From contig JAIZWN010000676.1 of the NCBI GenBank assembly GCA_020443945.1, positions 1 through 34,682 of the forward strand: a DNA stretch of 34,682 nucleotides, in the 5' to 3' direction. Below are positions 23,572-30,439 of this stretch, piece after piece (position 1 is the stretch's first letter; each line of letters starts with the position of its first letter). The notes below the pieces were generated by a model that saw nothing but the letters and a program-made list of their open reading frames with translations, did no database searches and was not told the origin of the DNA. This DNA comes from Candidatus Thiosymbion ectosymbiont of Robbea hypermnestra. Lineage in GTDB: Bacteria > Pseudomonadota > Gammaproteobacteria > Chromatiales > Chromatiaceae. A program made the position numbers and the translations under genes.

Positions 23572-24834
23572 TTATTTCCTCTCGAAGATGTTGACGACGC
23601 ACACTTGACCGCTGCCCCCCAGGTTGTGGGTCAGACCCAGGGTCGGGTCTCCCGGCAGTTGGCGTTCGCCCGCCTCGCCGCGCAGCTGCTTCCAGACCTC
23701 GACCACCTGCCCGACGCCCGAGGCACCCACCGGATGGCCCTTGGACTTGAGCCCGCCGGAAGTGTTGATGGGACGGTCGCCGTCACGAGCGGTGCGGCCC
23801 TCTTCCAGGGCCTTCCAACCCTCGCCCCGACCGAAGAAGCCCAGGTCCTCGGTGGCAATCACCTGGGTCATGGTGAAGCAATCGTGGACCTCGCAGACCT
23901 GGATGTCCTTGGGCGATACCTTGGCCATCTCGTAGGCGACCCGGCCGGCCTCGGTGGCCGTCTCGATCCTGGTCAGATCGGTACGGTCGTGCATAGCCAC
24001 ACCGGAGGCCACACCATTGCCGATGATATGGAGCGGCTTGTCGGTGAAATGATGGGCCATGTCGTCCGCTACCAGCAGCAGGGCCGCCGCGCCGTCGGAG
24101 ACCGGTGAGCAGTCGAACAGCCGCATGGGCCAAGAGATGACCGGATTGGCCCTGGGATCGCGCAGAAAGGCCATCTCGTCGTCCCATTGGGGGACCGGCT
24201 TGCCCTTCTTTTCCGCGCTCCTCTGCTTCATTTTGATGAAGTCGCCGATCTTCTTGCCGAACTGGGCCTTCGGATTGAGGGCGCCGTTCTCGTGGTTCTG
24301 CAACGCCACCTTCATCATGGTCTCGCCGGTGGCCCCATAGCGGTGCATGTAGGCCGTCGCCAGGGCGGCGTAGAGGCCGGGGAAGGTGAAGCCGGCCACA
24401 TTCTCATAGAGGTTGTCGCTGGCCGTGGCCAGGATCTCGGTGACCTTCTCGGTCGGCTGATCGGTCTCTTTCTCATAGCCGCCCACCAGCACCATGTCGG
24501 CGATCCCGGAGGCGATGGCCATGACACCCAGGCGGATGGCGCTACCGCCGCTGGCGCAGGCGTTCTCGGCGCGGATCGCCGGGCGCGGATTCATCCCCAC
24601 CGCATTGGCGATGAAGGGGGCGGTGAAGCCCTGCCCCTCGAACTGGCTGCTGCTGTAGTTACCGAAATAACACTCGTCGATGTCCTTGGGGTCGAAGCCC
24701 TTGTCCACCGATGCCTGCATGTCCTTGAAGGCATCGACGAACAGGTCACGGGTCGTCTTTCCGGGGAAGGCCCCGAAACTACTCATGCCCGCCCCGACCA
24801 GCGCGACACCACGATTGAATCTCTTGGCTGCCAT
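23572..24834 (-). CDS. Thiolase family acyl-CoA acetyltransferase (SCP2-thiolase-like)
   Basis: This protein of 420 aa is a thiolase-fold enzyme of the SCP2/DUF35-partnered kind. AENACASGGSAI places the nucleophile Cys93, VCEVHDCF supplies a conserved His, and SKGHPVGASG is the CoA-proximal His block, with NLGGSGQV near the end. It should condense or cleave beta-ketoacyl-CoA. The start at 24834 is chosen for its fit to homologues over an extension to 24918. The DUF35 gene directly downstream probably encodes its obligate partner. A poly(3-hydroxyalkanoate) synthase lies about 3 kb upstream, beyond an accessory island, so supply of acetoacetyl-CoA for polymer synthesis is possible but unproven; fatty acid or sterol degradation is an alternative. 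Confidence 0.88.
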   Translation of the reverse strand: MAAKRFNRGVALVGAGMSSFGAFPGKTTRDLFVDAFKDMQASVDKGFDPKDIDECYFGNYSSSQFEGQGFTAPFIANAVGMNPRPAIRAENACASGGSAIRLGVMAIASGIADMVLVGGYEKETDQPTEKVTEILATASDNLYENVAGFTFPGLYAALATAYMHRYGATGETMMKVALQNHENGALNPKAQFGKKIGDFIKMKQRSAEKKGKPVPQWDDEMAFLRDPRANPVISWPMRLFDCSPVSDGAAALLLVADDMAHHFTDKPLHIIGNGVASGVAMHDRTDLTRIETATEAGRVAYEMAKVSPKDIQVCEVHDCFTMTQVIATEDLGFFGRGEGWKALEEGRTARDGDRPINTSGGLKSKGHPVGASGVGQVVEVWKQLRGEAGERQLPGDPTLGLTHNLGGSGQVCVVNIFERK

Positions 24835-25173
24835 CTTACAATCTCCAGGGTGGTGGTTAATCATTATTGTCGGCGAACGACGCTCCGGCCGCTCACGGAC
24901 GCAGGACCGCGACAGCACGTCCTTATGGCTTTTTCCGATTCCAACCGGTTATCGCGGTCGATATTACCGGTAGATCCCTTTCCGGGGGCATTCGGTTCCG
25001 GGGCACTTTGAAAAATATGGTTTTCGTATATGCGGCTTTCGAATAATCGGTAGTGGCTAACTTTTAAGTGATGAAGTCTGCCAACCCCTACCCCGTCATT
25101 CCGGCAGGGATTGCCGGAATCCAGGCGCCAGGGATGGCAAAAGGTAAAAATACCTATTTTTCAAGGTGCCTTA
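24835..25173. other. Intergenic region between the thiolase gene and the accessory island
   Basis: This 339-nt stretch holds no supportable gene. It drops sharply in GC toward position 25000 and includes the REP-like hairpin listed at 25098-25120. The thiolase promoter is expected on the minus strand here but I see no confident match. Confidence 0.5.
25098..25120. repeat. REP-like hairpin, copy 1
   Basis: ATTCCGGCA and TGCCGGAAT form a perfect 9-bp stem around a GGGAT loop. Two imperfect copies occur at 26294-26316 and 27479-27500, all on the same side of the accessory genes. The three copies bracket the PIN/HicB/DUF6338 island. Confidence 0.8.
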
Positions 25174-25410
25174 TCAAGCGAATAACCGATTTTCCATCCT
25201 CTCTTCATAAAGTGTCGGTGGCGGCAATGACTTGCCGTCATTTTTCATGAGTTCTATCCATTCTTCTACTATCCTGCATAGATCCGAGTATACCCGTTCC
25301 TCATTCTCGCCGTGACAACATGGACCTATAATGCCTGGGCATTGGCCCACAAAGCATTCATCCTCCTCGGACCATTCCACGATTTTCAGATAGTGGGCAC
25401 TTTCTTTCAT
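25174..25410 (-). CDS. HicB-like antitoxin family protein, 78 aa
   Basis: The protein reads YLKIVEWSEEDECFVGQCPG near its start, the degenerate RNase H fold of HicB-type antitoxins, followed by VYSDLCRIVEEWIELM. It ends LPPPT and a short unique tail, without the C-terminal DNA-binding ribbon-helix-helix found in longer members. No HicA toxin (about 60 to 80 aa, double-stranded RNA-binding fold) is adjacent. It lies 7 nt after the previous gene, so it is probably the third gene of the PIN toxin operon. The start at 25410 is chosen from family similarity; the upstream ribosome site is weak. Confidence 0.75.
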   Translation of the reverse strand: MKESAHYLKIVEWSEEDECFVGQCPGIIGPCCHGENEERVYSDLCRIVEEWIELMKNDGKSLPPPTLYEERMENRLFA

Positions 25411-25417
25411 TATTTTG

Positions 25418-25756
25418 TCAGGAGTCGTTACTTGAGTCTTTGGATTGTCTGCTATCCTGACTCGTAGGTTCAATATTACTACCAGGGGGATCATTGAGGT
25501 TTAAATTGTCCTCCGTTGGTTGGAGGCCATCATAATACCCCACCTGATGATCTTTCCTCTGCTGCAACTTGATATCGGCGATTATGTCTTTCACGGACAT
25601 GCCCTTGAAAAGCTGCTCGCGTTCTTCAGTGTAGCTCCCCGTGCCGGCTCTGAACTGGCTCAGGAATCGAATTGTGTCAACGACACCGATCTCTCTGATG
25701 AGAACATTCGTGGCGTGCTGAGTTACTTCGGAAATGGGTTGAACATGTATTGTCAT
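25418..25756 (-). CDS. Antitoxin-like partner of the PIN protein
   Basis: This protein of 112 aa has the central block VVDTIRFLSQFRAGTGSYTEE followed by KGMSVKDIIADIK, which I recall in small proteins encoded next to PIN toxins of the type found here. The last 40 residues are unusual: a hydrophilic Asn/Asp/Ser-rich tail ending in DSRQSKDSSNDS, probably disordered. Its ATG overlaps the TGA of the PIN gene (ATGA), giving translational coupling. In contrast to most VapBC loci the toxin gene comes first. DNA-binding motifs are not obvious by eye. Confidence 0.72.
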   Translation of the reverse strand: MTIHVQPISEVTQHATNVLIREIGVVDTIRFLSQFRAGTGSYTEEREQLFKGMSVKDIIADIKLQQRKDHQVGYYDGLQPTEDNLNLNDPPGSNIEPTSQDSRQSKDSSNDS

Positions 25757-26193
25757 CTCAAAACCTCCGATACGACACCGAGCACAGAAATAACTTCGCA
25801 GCCAAGGCCGGTCACTGCTTTGGCTTTCCGCAGAAGCCGATCGTCGCATGTCGCAAAGAAATCTACCTTTGCTGTTGATGCAAGCGCCAAATGTACCGCG
25901 TCCATAGGGCCGATCCCATGACCTTCCAGGATGATTGCCAGCGTTTCTACCTGAGCAGTGATTTCAAGGTATTCGTTCGTTGAAGCGAGAACAGCGGCTA
26001 TCTCAGTACGACGTTGCTTGTCTGGAATACGGCCAGTTTCATATTCAAGCGCTTCAGAATTCAATAATACAACACCTCCCGCTTGGGCAGCAGCCAATAT
26101 CGATATAATGGCTTCTGTTTCAACGCGAATCCGTAGCTGTGTCTGGTCGTCCAAAGGGCGTTGGAGTGAACAGCTATCGAGGTAAATTCTCAT
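25753..26193 (-). CDS. PIN domain protein, VapC-like ribonuclease toxin
   Basis: This 146-residue protein begins MRIYLDSCSLQRPLDDQ, where Asp6 is the first metal ligand of PIN ribonucleases. Acidic residues follow in LNSEALEYE, GIGPMDAVHLALA and FATCDDRLLRKA, completing the four-acidic centre. PIN toxins cut tRNA or rRNA when freed from their antitoxin. The next gene, overlapping by ATGA, encodes its probable antitoxin. The locus sits between two REP-like hairpins and has lower GC than the housekeeping genes, consistent with lateral arrival. Confidence 0.87.
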   Translation of the reverse strand: MRIYLDSCSLQRPLDDQTQLRIRVETEAIISILAAAQAGGVVLLNSEALEYETGRIPDKQRRTEIAAVLASTNEYLEITAQVETLAIILEGHGIGPMDAVHLALASTAKVDFFATCDDRLLRKAKAVTGLGCEVISVLGVVSEVLR

Positions 26194-26293
26194 TTTGCAA
26201 ATGTGCGAATCTGGTATTCAACACCTAACATGTAATCGACAACATAACACTTGCGGTAACCATTCAGACAACTATCCGGGACCCTTCCGTGCT

Positions 26294-26316
26294 ATTCCGG
26301 CAGGGATTACCGGAGT
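26294..26316. repeat. REP-like hairpin, copy 2 (imperfect)
   Basis: ATTCCGGCAGGGATTACCGG differs from copy 1 at single bases in the right arm. It lies about 30 nt beyond the stop of the first proline-rich micro-ORF, preceded by a TACCGGGGAG word that also follows the other two micro-ORFs. Confidence 0.65.
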
Positions 26317-26348
26317 CTGTCAATACCGGGGAGACGATAAATTCTTAT

Positions 26349-26483
26349 TCAGCCACTTTTCTTCTGAGACGGTGGTGGTGGCGGTGCTGGCCTGACATTT
26401 TTCGGTGGTGGAGGATTAGCCCCCTTACGAACAGTCCCTGCAGGTGGTATCGGTAGTGGAGGATTCGAAGCCTTTTTAGACAT
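26349..26483 (-). CDS. Proline-rich micro-ORF, copy 1 (44 aa)
   Basis: This 44-residue frame starts MSKKASNPPLP and ends with NPPPPKNVRPAPPPPP and the basic tail SQKKSG. About 40 percent of residues are Pro. Two further frames at 26566 and 27533 share the NPxPPKNV(I)RPAPP...KKxG ending and the lead GAGAAxGAGAATG, which includes the ribosome binding site. Such peptides should form polyproline II helices and may bind SH3-, EVH1- or ribosome-type partners. The start at 26483 is picked by likeness to copy 3; an upstream in-frame extension has unrelated sequence. Function unknown. Confidence 0.55.
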   Translation of the reverse strand: MSKKASNPPLPIPPAGTVRKGANPPPPKNVRPAPPPPPSQKKSG

Positions 26484-26565
26484 TCTCGTTCTCTCAAGTG
26501 TCTTGACTTTCTCCCGCCGCTGGAACATATGAAGCCAAAGAGATACCGGGGAGGCGGTAAACTTA

Positions 26566-26733
26566 TCAACCACTTCTCTTCTGAGACGGCGGTGCTGGCC
26601 TGACATTTTTCGGTGGTTGAGGATTAACTCCATCATACTGAATATCATACCGATGAGGTGCTGGCGGTGGCGGCGGTGGTGGTTTCGGTCTTACATTCTT
26701 GGGCGGTGGAGGACTCGGAACTTTTCTACCCAT
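26566..26733 (-). CDS. Proline-rich micro-ORF, copy 2 (55 aa), coupled to the membrane gene
   Basis: This frame reads MGRKVPSPPPPKNVRPKPPP, then RYDIQYDGVNPQPPKNVRP and ends PPSQKRSG. The PPPKNVRP element occurs twice within the peptide, 30 residues apart. Its ATG at 26733 overlaps the TAG of the DUF6338-type gene (ATGGGTAG), so translation is probably coupled, and this supports the frame being a real gene. The GGGAGAAAGAG that ends the membrane gene serves as its ribosome binding site. Strongly basic at both ends, with no signal peptide. Function unknown; a role as a partner of the membrane protein is an inference from the overlap. Confidence 0.65.
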   Translation of the reverse strand: MGRKVPSPPPPKNVRPKPPPPPPPAPHRYDIQYDGVNPQPPKNVRPAPPSQKRSG

Positions 26734-27337
26734 TCTCTTTCTCCCAGGTGTTTTCCAAGAATTCGACCCACTTTACATCTTTGACATCCACCAGAATACT
26801 TTTGACTCCGGTTATTCTTTTCTCTTTTCCATCTTCCTCGATCCAGGCAGGGTCGACCATAAGAAAATGTCGTTGTTCCGGTTTTGACGGCCATTTAATC
26901 GGCCACCCATATAATCGCCTTTCGTCATTGAAATGCAAAACAACAAATGTTACATTATTCGAGAATGAATCATACCATTCCGATGGAAACGAGGTTTCCC
27001 GTGTTATATTTATAGCCCTGAGAAGTTTATGTATTTTGTCATTGTTAGCAAAGTAGGAGAAGGTGATGCCAAACAGGACGGCAATCAGAATGGAAGCGAT
27101 CAGGGATGAGGATTCATTCCACGGCCAGAGGTTCCAATAGTGACCCAGGGAGACCCATGTATATTCCGTGATGATGACCAATGCCTGGATAAATAGCGTA
27201 AAGATCAAAGCCTGAACTACTCTCTCGAATGGCGAAGGCTTCGGATAAGGTGTCAGGCCATAGAATATCCAGGCCGCAACAAACCCCGGCAACAAGAATT
27301 GCAGGATCGACACTAACTCTTTCGAGATGCCCCCCAT
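26726..27337 (-). CDS. DUF6338-type membrane protein
   Basis: This 203-residue protein has three hydrophobic segments: VSILQFLLPGFVAAWIFYGL at about 9-28, VVQALIFTLFIQALVII at about 40-56 and LIASILIAVLFGITFSYFA at about 78-96. The remaining 105 residues form a soluble domain containing WPIKWPSKPEQ and an acidic/aromatic end, WVEFLENTWEKENG. I associate the N-terminal plan (LQFLLPGFxAAWIFYGL, then PKPSPFERVVQAL) with DUF6338, a family without known function. It overlaps the second proline-rich micro-ORF and lies beside two further copies. A fragment of the same gene is duplicated at 27689-27745. The start at 27337 has only a weak ribosome binding site, GAAGAA. Confidence 0.75.
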   Translation of the reverse strand: MGGISKELVSILQFLLPGFVAAWIFYGLTPYPKPSPFERVVQALIFTLFIQALVIITEYTWVSLGHYWNLWPWNESSSLIASILIAVLFGITFSYFANNDKIHKLLRAINITRETSFPSEWYDSFSNNVTFVVLHFNDERRLYGWPIKWPSKPEQRHFLMVDPAWIEEDGKEKRITGVKSILVDVKDVKWVEFLENTWEKENG

Positions 27338-27478
27338 TTCTTCAATCTTGGCTAACAGCCAAGCTCCATAAGATTATATTCCATCGAGTGCATCATTCCC
27401 CAATAGTATTGTTTCTCCTTTCCGAGCATCTTTTGCCCTTTGCCTGTAATCGTTTAACCGTTCAAACTCCGCCTCGCC

Positions 27479-27500
27479 ACTCCGCAGGGATTGCCGGAAT
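27479..27500. repeat. REP-like hairpin, copy 3 (imperfect)
   Basis: The right arm TTGCCGGAAT is identical to copy 1 and the left arm is reduced to CTCCGCAGGGA. It follows the stop of the third proline-rich micro-ORF by about 30 nt, after a shared GATACCGGGGAGG word. The position relative to the micro-ORF is the same as for copy 2. Confidence 0.65.
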
Positions 27501-27532
27501 CTACCGATACCGGGGAGGCAGCAAACCCTTAA

Positions 27533-27676
27533 TCAGCCATTTTTCTTTGGAGGCGGCGGCGGCGGTGCCGGCCTTATTACATTTTTTGGTGGTGGCGGAT
27601 TGATTCCACTGATTTTATGACGCCGACCACCTGCAGGTGATCTTGGTGGTGGAGGATTCGATGCCTTTTTAGACAT
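27533..27676 (-). CDS. Proline-rich micro-ORF, copy 3 (47 aa)
   Basis: This 47-residue frame starts MSKKASNPPPPRSPAGGRR, then runs NPPPPKNVIRPAPPPPPP and ends KKNG. It shares its first seven residues with copy 1 and its ending with both others. The lead AAAGAGAAAGAGAATG provides the ribosome binding site and is the same as the last codons of the DUF6338-type gene, showing that the copy arose by duplication of the 3' end of that gene with the micro-ORF. Function unknown. Confidence 0.58.
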   Translation of the reverse strand: MSKKASNPPPPRSPAGGRRHKISGINPPPPKNVIRPAPPPPPPKKNG

Positions 27677-27688
27677 TCTCTTTCTCTT

Positions 27689-27745
27689 TGGATAAACAGC
27701 GTAGAGATTAAAGCCTGAACCATTCTAATTGCGAAGGCTTCGGAT
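27689..27745 (-). pseudogene. Fragment of a second DUF6338-type gene
   Basis: These 57 bases match 27186-27246 inside the DUF6338-type gene at about 51 positions by eye, with a net loss of four bases. The intact gene encodes PKPSPFERVVQALIFTLFIQ there. The fragment joins directly, at its lower end, to the GAGAAAGAGAATG lead of micro-ORF copy 3, so nearly all of the rest of the gene was deleted. At its upper end it supplies the last codons of the HicB-like gene at 27708. Confidence 0.8.
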
Positions 27746-27896
27746 TAAACTCCAATGCCTCTTTAAGAGTAACTTCCAACGTATCTTTTAATTCATCATA
27801 GGTCTTTTCCTGACAATTCACGCCCGGGATTTCTTCAATCCAACCTATCCACCAATCATCTTCTTCCTTGATGACAGCCGTATATTCATGTTTCAT
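27708..27896 (-). CDS. HicB-like antitoxin, 62 aa, with a captured C terminus
   Basis: The protein starts MKHEYTAVIKEEDDWWIGWI and continues EEIPGVNCQEKTYDELKDTL, a clear HicB partial RNase H fold, and ends after about 50 family residues with NPKPSQLEWFRL. That tail is encoded by the fragment of the DUF6338-type gene, where the intact gene reads YPKPSPFERVV in the same frame. The usual HicB tail has thus been replaced. No HicA gene is adjacent. The ATG at 27896 is chosen by homology; an extension to 28034 runs through repeat sequence. It may still be a functional stand-alone antitoxin since the fold is complete. Confidence 0.78.
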   Translation of the reverse strand: MKHEYTAVIKEEDDWWIGWIEEIPGVNCQEKTYDELKDTLEVTLKEALEFNPKPSQLEWFRL

Positions 27897-27990
27897 ATTG
27901 CACCGATTTGAACGGTGTTGGGCATCATGGACCATCCATCGATGCGGTTCGCGCCGTCCCTGGCGCTCACCACATCCTACGGGCTGGGCT

Positions 27991-28065
27991 ATCCACGGAT
28001 TACACAGAGCTTCACAGATTCGTTTGTCTTTCATCTGCGAGAATCTGCGTAATCTGCGGATTCAA
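27991..28065. repeat. Dispersed AATCTGCG repeat, copy 1
   Basis: TCATCTGCGAGAATCTGCG at 28031-28049 matches 34553-34571 at 18 of 19 bases. The flanks contain further AATCTGCG and ACAGATT words in both orientations. It fills the gap between phaC and the HicB-like gene. Confidence 0.65.
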
Positions 28066-28099
28066 AACGTGACCGGAATTCTTGCCGCCGGGATGGTGA

Positions 28100-29197
28100 T
28101 CAGGCGCGCTCGTGCAGCCATTTCGCGATGCCGGGCGCCAGCATTTTCTGGGCCTTGCCGCCGACATAGATGCCGATGTGGCCGGCCGGGATGGCCATTT
28201 CCGTGTAGTCCTTGGTTCCGGCCTTTTCGCCCAGGATTCTCGAGCAGGGCGGCGGTACCAGGTGGTCGGCCGTGGCATAGCAGTTGAGGATCGGCATGGT
28301 GAGGTTGCCCAGGTCGACGCGCTGGTCGCCGATTATTTTCTCGTTCTTGATCAGCTGGTTGTCCCGCAGGAAATCCCGCACGAATTCGCGGTAGGCCTCG
28401 CCGGCGGCGTCCGGGCCGTCGAACAACCATTTTTCCATTCGCAGGAAGTTGAGCATCGCCTTCTCGTTGTCCAGGATGTCCAGCATGTCATGGTACTTGC
28501 CGAAGTTGAGGGCGAAGGGCTTGACCATGAGGAAGGTGAAATTGAGGATATCCGCGGGTACGTTGCCGTAGGCATCGACCATCAGGTCCACATTCACGCC
28601 TTCGCCCCACCGGAAGAGCAGCCCGATATCCGGGTTCTTATCATCCCGGCCGGCATGGAAATCGATGGGGGTGACGGTCAGGATCAGGTTCGCTACTTTG
28701 TCCGGGTGCAAGGCCGAATAGCAGGTGGCGAGGGTGCCGCCCTGACAGATCCCCAGGATATTGACCTTGTCGACGCCGTGACGCTCGCGCAGGAAATCGA
28801 CGCAATTGTCCACATAACCGTTTACATAGTCGTCTACGGTAAGGTACTTGTCCGCCGGCGCGGGATCGCCCCACTCGATCAGATAGGTATCCAGACCCTC
28901 GTTGACCAGGTTGCGCACCATGGAGCGGTCTTCCTGAAGATCGGCCACCAGGTAGCGGTTGACCAGTGCGTAGATGATGATCACCGGGGTTTTGAACAGC
29001 TCTTTCTGCGTCGGCAGATAGTGGTAGAGCTTTATCTTGTCTTCCGTGTAGACGGTTTCCTTGGGCGCGGTGCCGATATCCACGTCCTCGTCCTTGAGCT
29101 TGCTCAGGAAGTCGAGCCCTTTTGTGATCTTGTCGTTGATCTCTTTGAGCTCTTTGACGGCATCCTTGGGCTGGATATCGATGGGTAGTGACAGCAT
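28100..29197 (-). CDS. phaC: Class III poly(3-hydroxyalkanoate) synthase subunit PhaC
   Basis: This 365-residue alpha/beta hydrolase-fold protein is the catalytic subunit of class III PHA synthase, at the family's usual length. The lipase-like box GICQGG holds the nucleophile Cys151; Asp311 in YATADHLVPP and His340 in PAGHIGIYVG complete the triad. It polymerises 3-hydroxyacyl-CoA, mainly 3-hydroxybutyryl-CoA, on granule surfaces and needs PhaE. It follows phaE by 45 nt on the same strand. Class III synthases are typical of purple sulfur bacteria and some related gammaproteobacteria and cyanobacteria, which supports the suggested host lineage. Confidence 0.96.
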   Translation of the reverse strand: MLSLPIDIQPKDAVKELKEINDKITKGLDFLSKLKDEDVDIGTAPKETVYTEDKIKLYHYLPTQKELFKTPVIIIYALVNRYLVADLQEDRSMVRNLVNEGLDTYLIEWGDPAPADKYLTVDDYVNGYVDNCVDFLRERHGVDKVNILGICQGGTLATCYSALHPDKVANLILTVTPIDFHAGRDDKNPDIGLLFRWGEGVNVDLMVDAYGNVPADILNFTFLMVKPFALNFGKYHDMLDILDNEKAMLNFLRMEKWLFDGPDAAGEAYREFVRDFLRDNQLIKNEKIIGDQRVDLGNLTMPILNCYATADHLVPPPCSRILGEKAGTKDYTEMAIPAGHIGIYVGGKAQKMLAPGIAKWLHERA

Positions 29198-29242
29198 GAA
29201 TCTTCTCCGACAGGGGGTGGTTGCGCTGGAAGGTGCGTGACT

Positions 29243-30439
29243 TCAGGTAGTAGGCTCGGTACGGGCCGCCGTTTTTCTGCGAACGGGTGTCTTTTTCACG
29301 ACCTTTTTCGTCTCTACCTGTTTGATCGCGTTCGGGACCACCGATTTGGTTTCTTCCGTCCCGGCTTCCATCGCCGGCGCGGGCGGTTCGTGCACAACCT
29401 TTTTCTCGGCCTGCTCGCGCACGGTCTTTTTCAGCGCCTTGACCTCCTTGCGCAATTCGTACAGGGTCTTGTAGGCGTCGTCGAGTTCGCTCCGGGTCGG
29501 CAGGTTCAGGGGCTTTAAGACCATTTCGAGCACGTCTTGCTGCATGATCTTGAAGGTCATGCCGGTCGAGGACAATTCGCGCTGTACCTTCAGGTATCCA
29601 CCGGAGACGTACATCTCGCTGAAGACCTTGTCGGCGGATTCGAGCCACAGGCGATTCAGCTCCCGCACGCTCTGGACCTTCTCGCCCTTCCGGCTCTTCT
29701 CCACCAGGGTGGCCATCACGGCCTCCACCGCCTTGTTCAGGGCCTCGCCCGTCATCTTGTTGAACTCGAGCATGGCGTTGCGCAGATCGACGAAGGCATC
29801 GAAGGCCCGCAGGAGCTTCGCCTGGTGTTCCCGGGTGACGCCGACGCTGGGAATCTCGGCAAGATCGGCGAAGGGCGCATACGGGGCGCCATCCTGTCCC
29901 ATGGAGAGGAGACGACTCAGCCCCGCGGAGCCTCCCAGCATCATTTCCCCCAGATGTCCGCTGCCGGTGGCCGTGACCATCGAGGACATCCAGGGTTTCA
30001 GCAAGGGTCCCCACTCGCTCAGGTAGGACTGCCAGAGGCTCTGGGTATCCTTGGACAGATCGAGCAGGCCATCGGAGGCCCCGGTCAGCTGCTGAAACCA
30101 GTTGGTGGTAAAGCCGGCGAGCGGTGACCGCCAATCCTGGCCGGTATCCAGCTTGGGGGCAACCATCTGCCAGGCCCGGGTCAAGAGTTCCAGGCTGCGC
30201 ATCATGGAGAATTGGCTGCCGAAGACCTGATGGCCGGCATCCCGCGCCACGCCCATCGGGTCCGTCCAGGACGACATGGACTGCTGAAACCAGTCCATGG
30301 GGTTCATCGAGAAGGGCTGTGGTTTCGGTTGGGCACCGACGGCGCGCCCGGCAAGATCCTGCCAGCTGTTCCAGACATTCTTCTGAGCCTCGGTCCAGGT
30401 CTTGAGCATTTGCTCGGCCTGTTCGGTCCAATCCGCCAT
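29243..30439 (-). CDS. phaE: Class III poly(3-hydroxyalkanoate) synthase subunit PhaE
   Basis: This 398-residue partner of PhaC has the expected family features: an N-terminal WTEQAEQMLKTWTEAQKNVW helix, a central Trp-rich helical region and the conserved LNRLWLESADKVFSEM segment, then LPTRSELDDAYKTLYELRKE. The tail after about residue 335 is Lys/Pro/Thr rich (KKVVKKTPVRRKT), probably a disordered, basic end. PhaE has no catalytic residues but activates and stabilises PhaC. An AGGAGG ribosome binding site precedes the ATG and a candidate promoter lies upstream. Confidence 0.94.
   Translation of the reverse strand: MADWTEQAEQMLKTWTEAQKNVWNSWQDLAGRAVGAQPKPQPFSMNPMDWFQQSMSSWTDPMGVARDAGHQVFGSQFSMMRSLELLTRAWQMVAPKLDTGQDWRSPLAGFTTNWFQQLTGASDGLLDLSKDTQSLWQSYLSEWGPLLKPWMSSMVTATGSGHLGEMMLGGSAGLSRLLSMGQDGAPYAPFADLAEIPSVGVTREHQAKLLRAFDAFVDLRNAMLEFNKMTGEALNKAVEAVMATLVEKSRKGEKVQSVRELNRLWLESADKVFSEMYVSGGYLKVQRELSSTGMTFKIMQQDVLEMVLKPLNLPTRSELDDAYKTLYELRKEVKALKKTVREQAEKKVVHEPPAPAMEAGTEETKSVVPNAIKQVETKKVVKKTPVRRKTAARTEPTT

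Noticed and set aside
25098..27500. The repeated hairpins as a CRISPR array
   Set aside because: Only three imperfect copies over 2.4 kb with genes between them; there are no regular spacers and no cas genes.
28641..30431. A 596-codon open frame overlapping phaE and phaC on the same strand in another frame
   Set aside because: Very rich in Arg, Gly and Asp with no domain; phaE and phaC explain the region fully.
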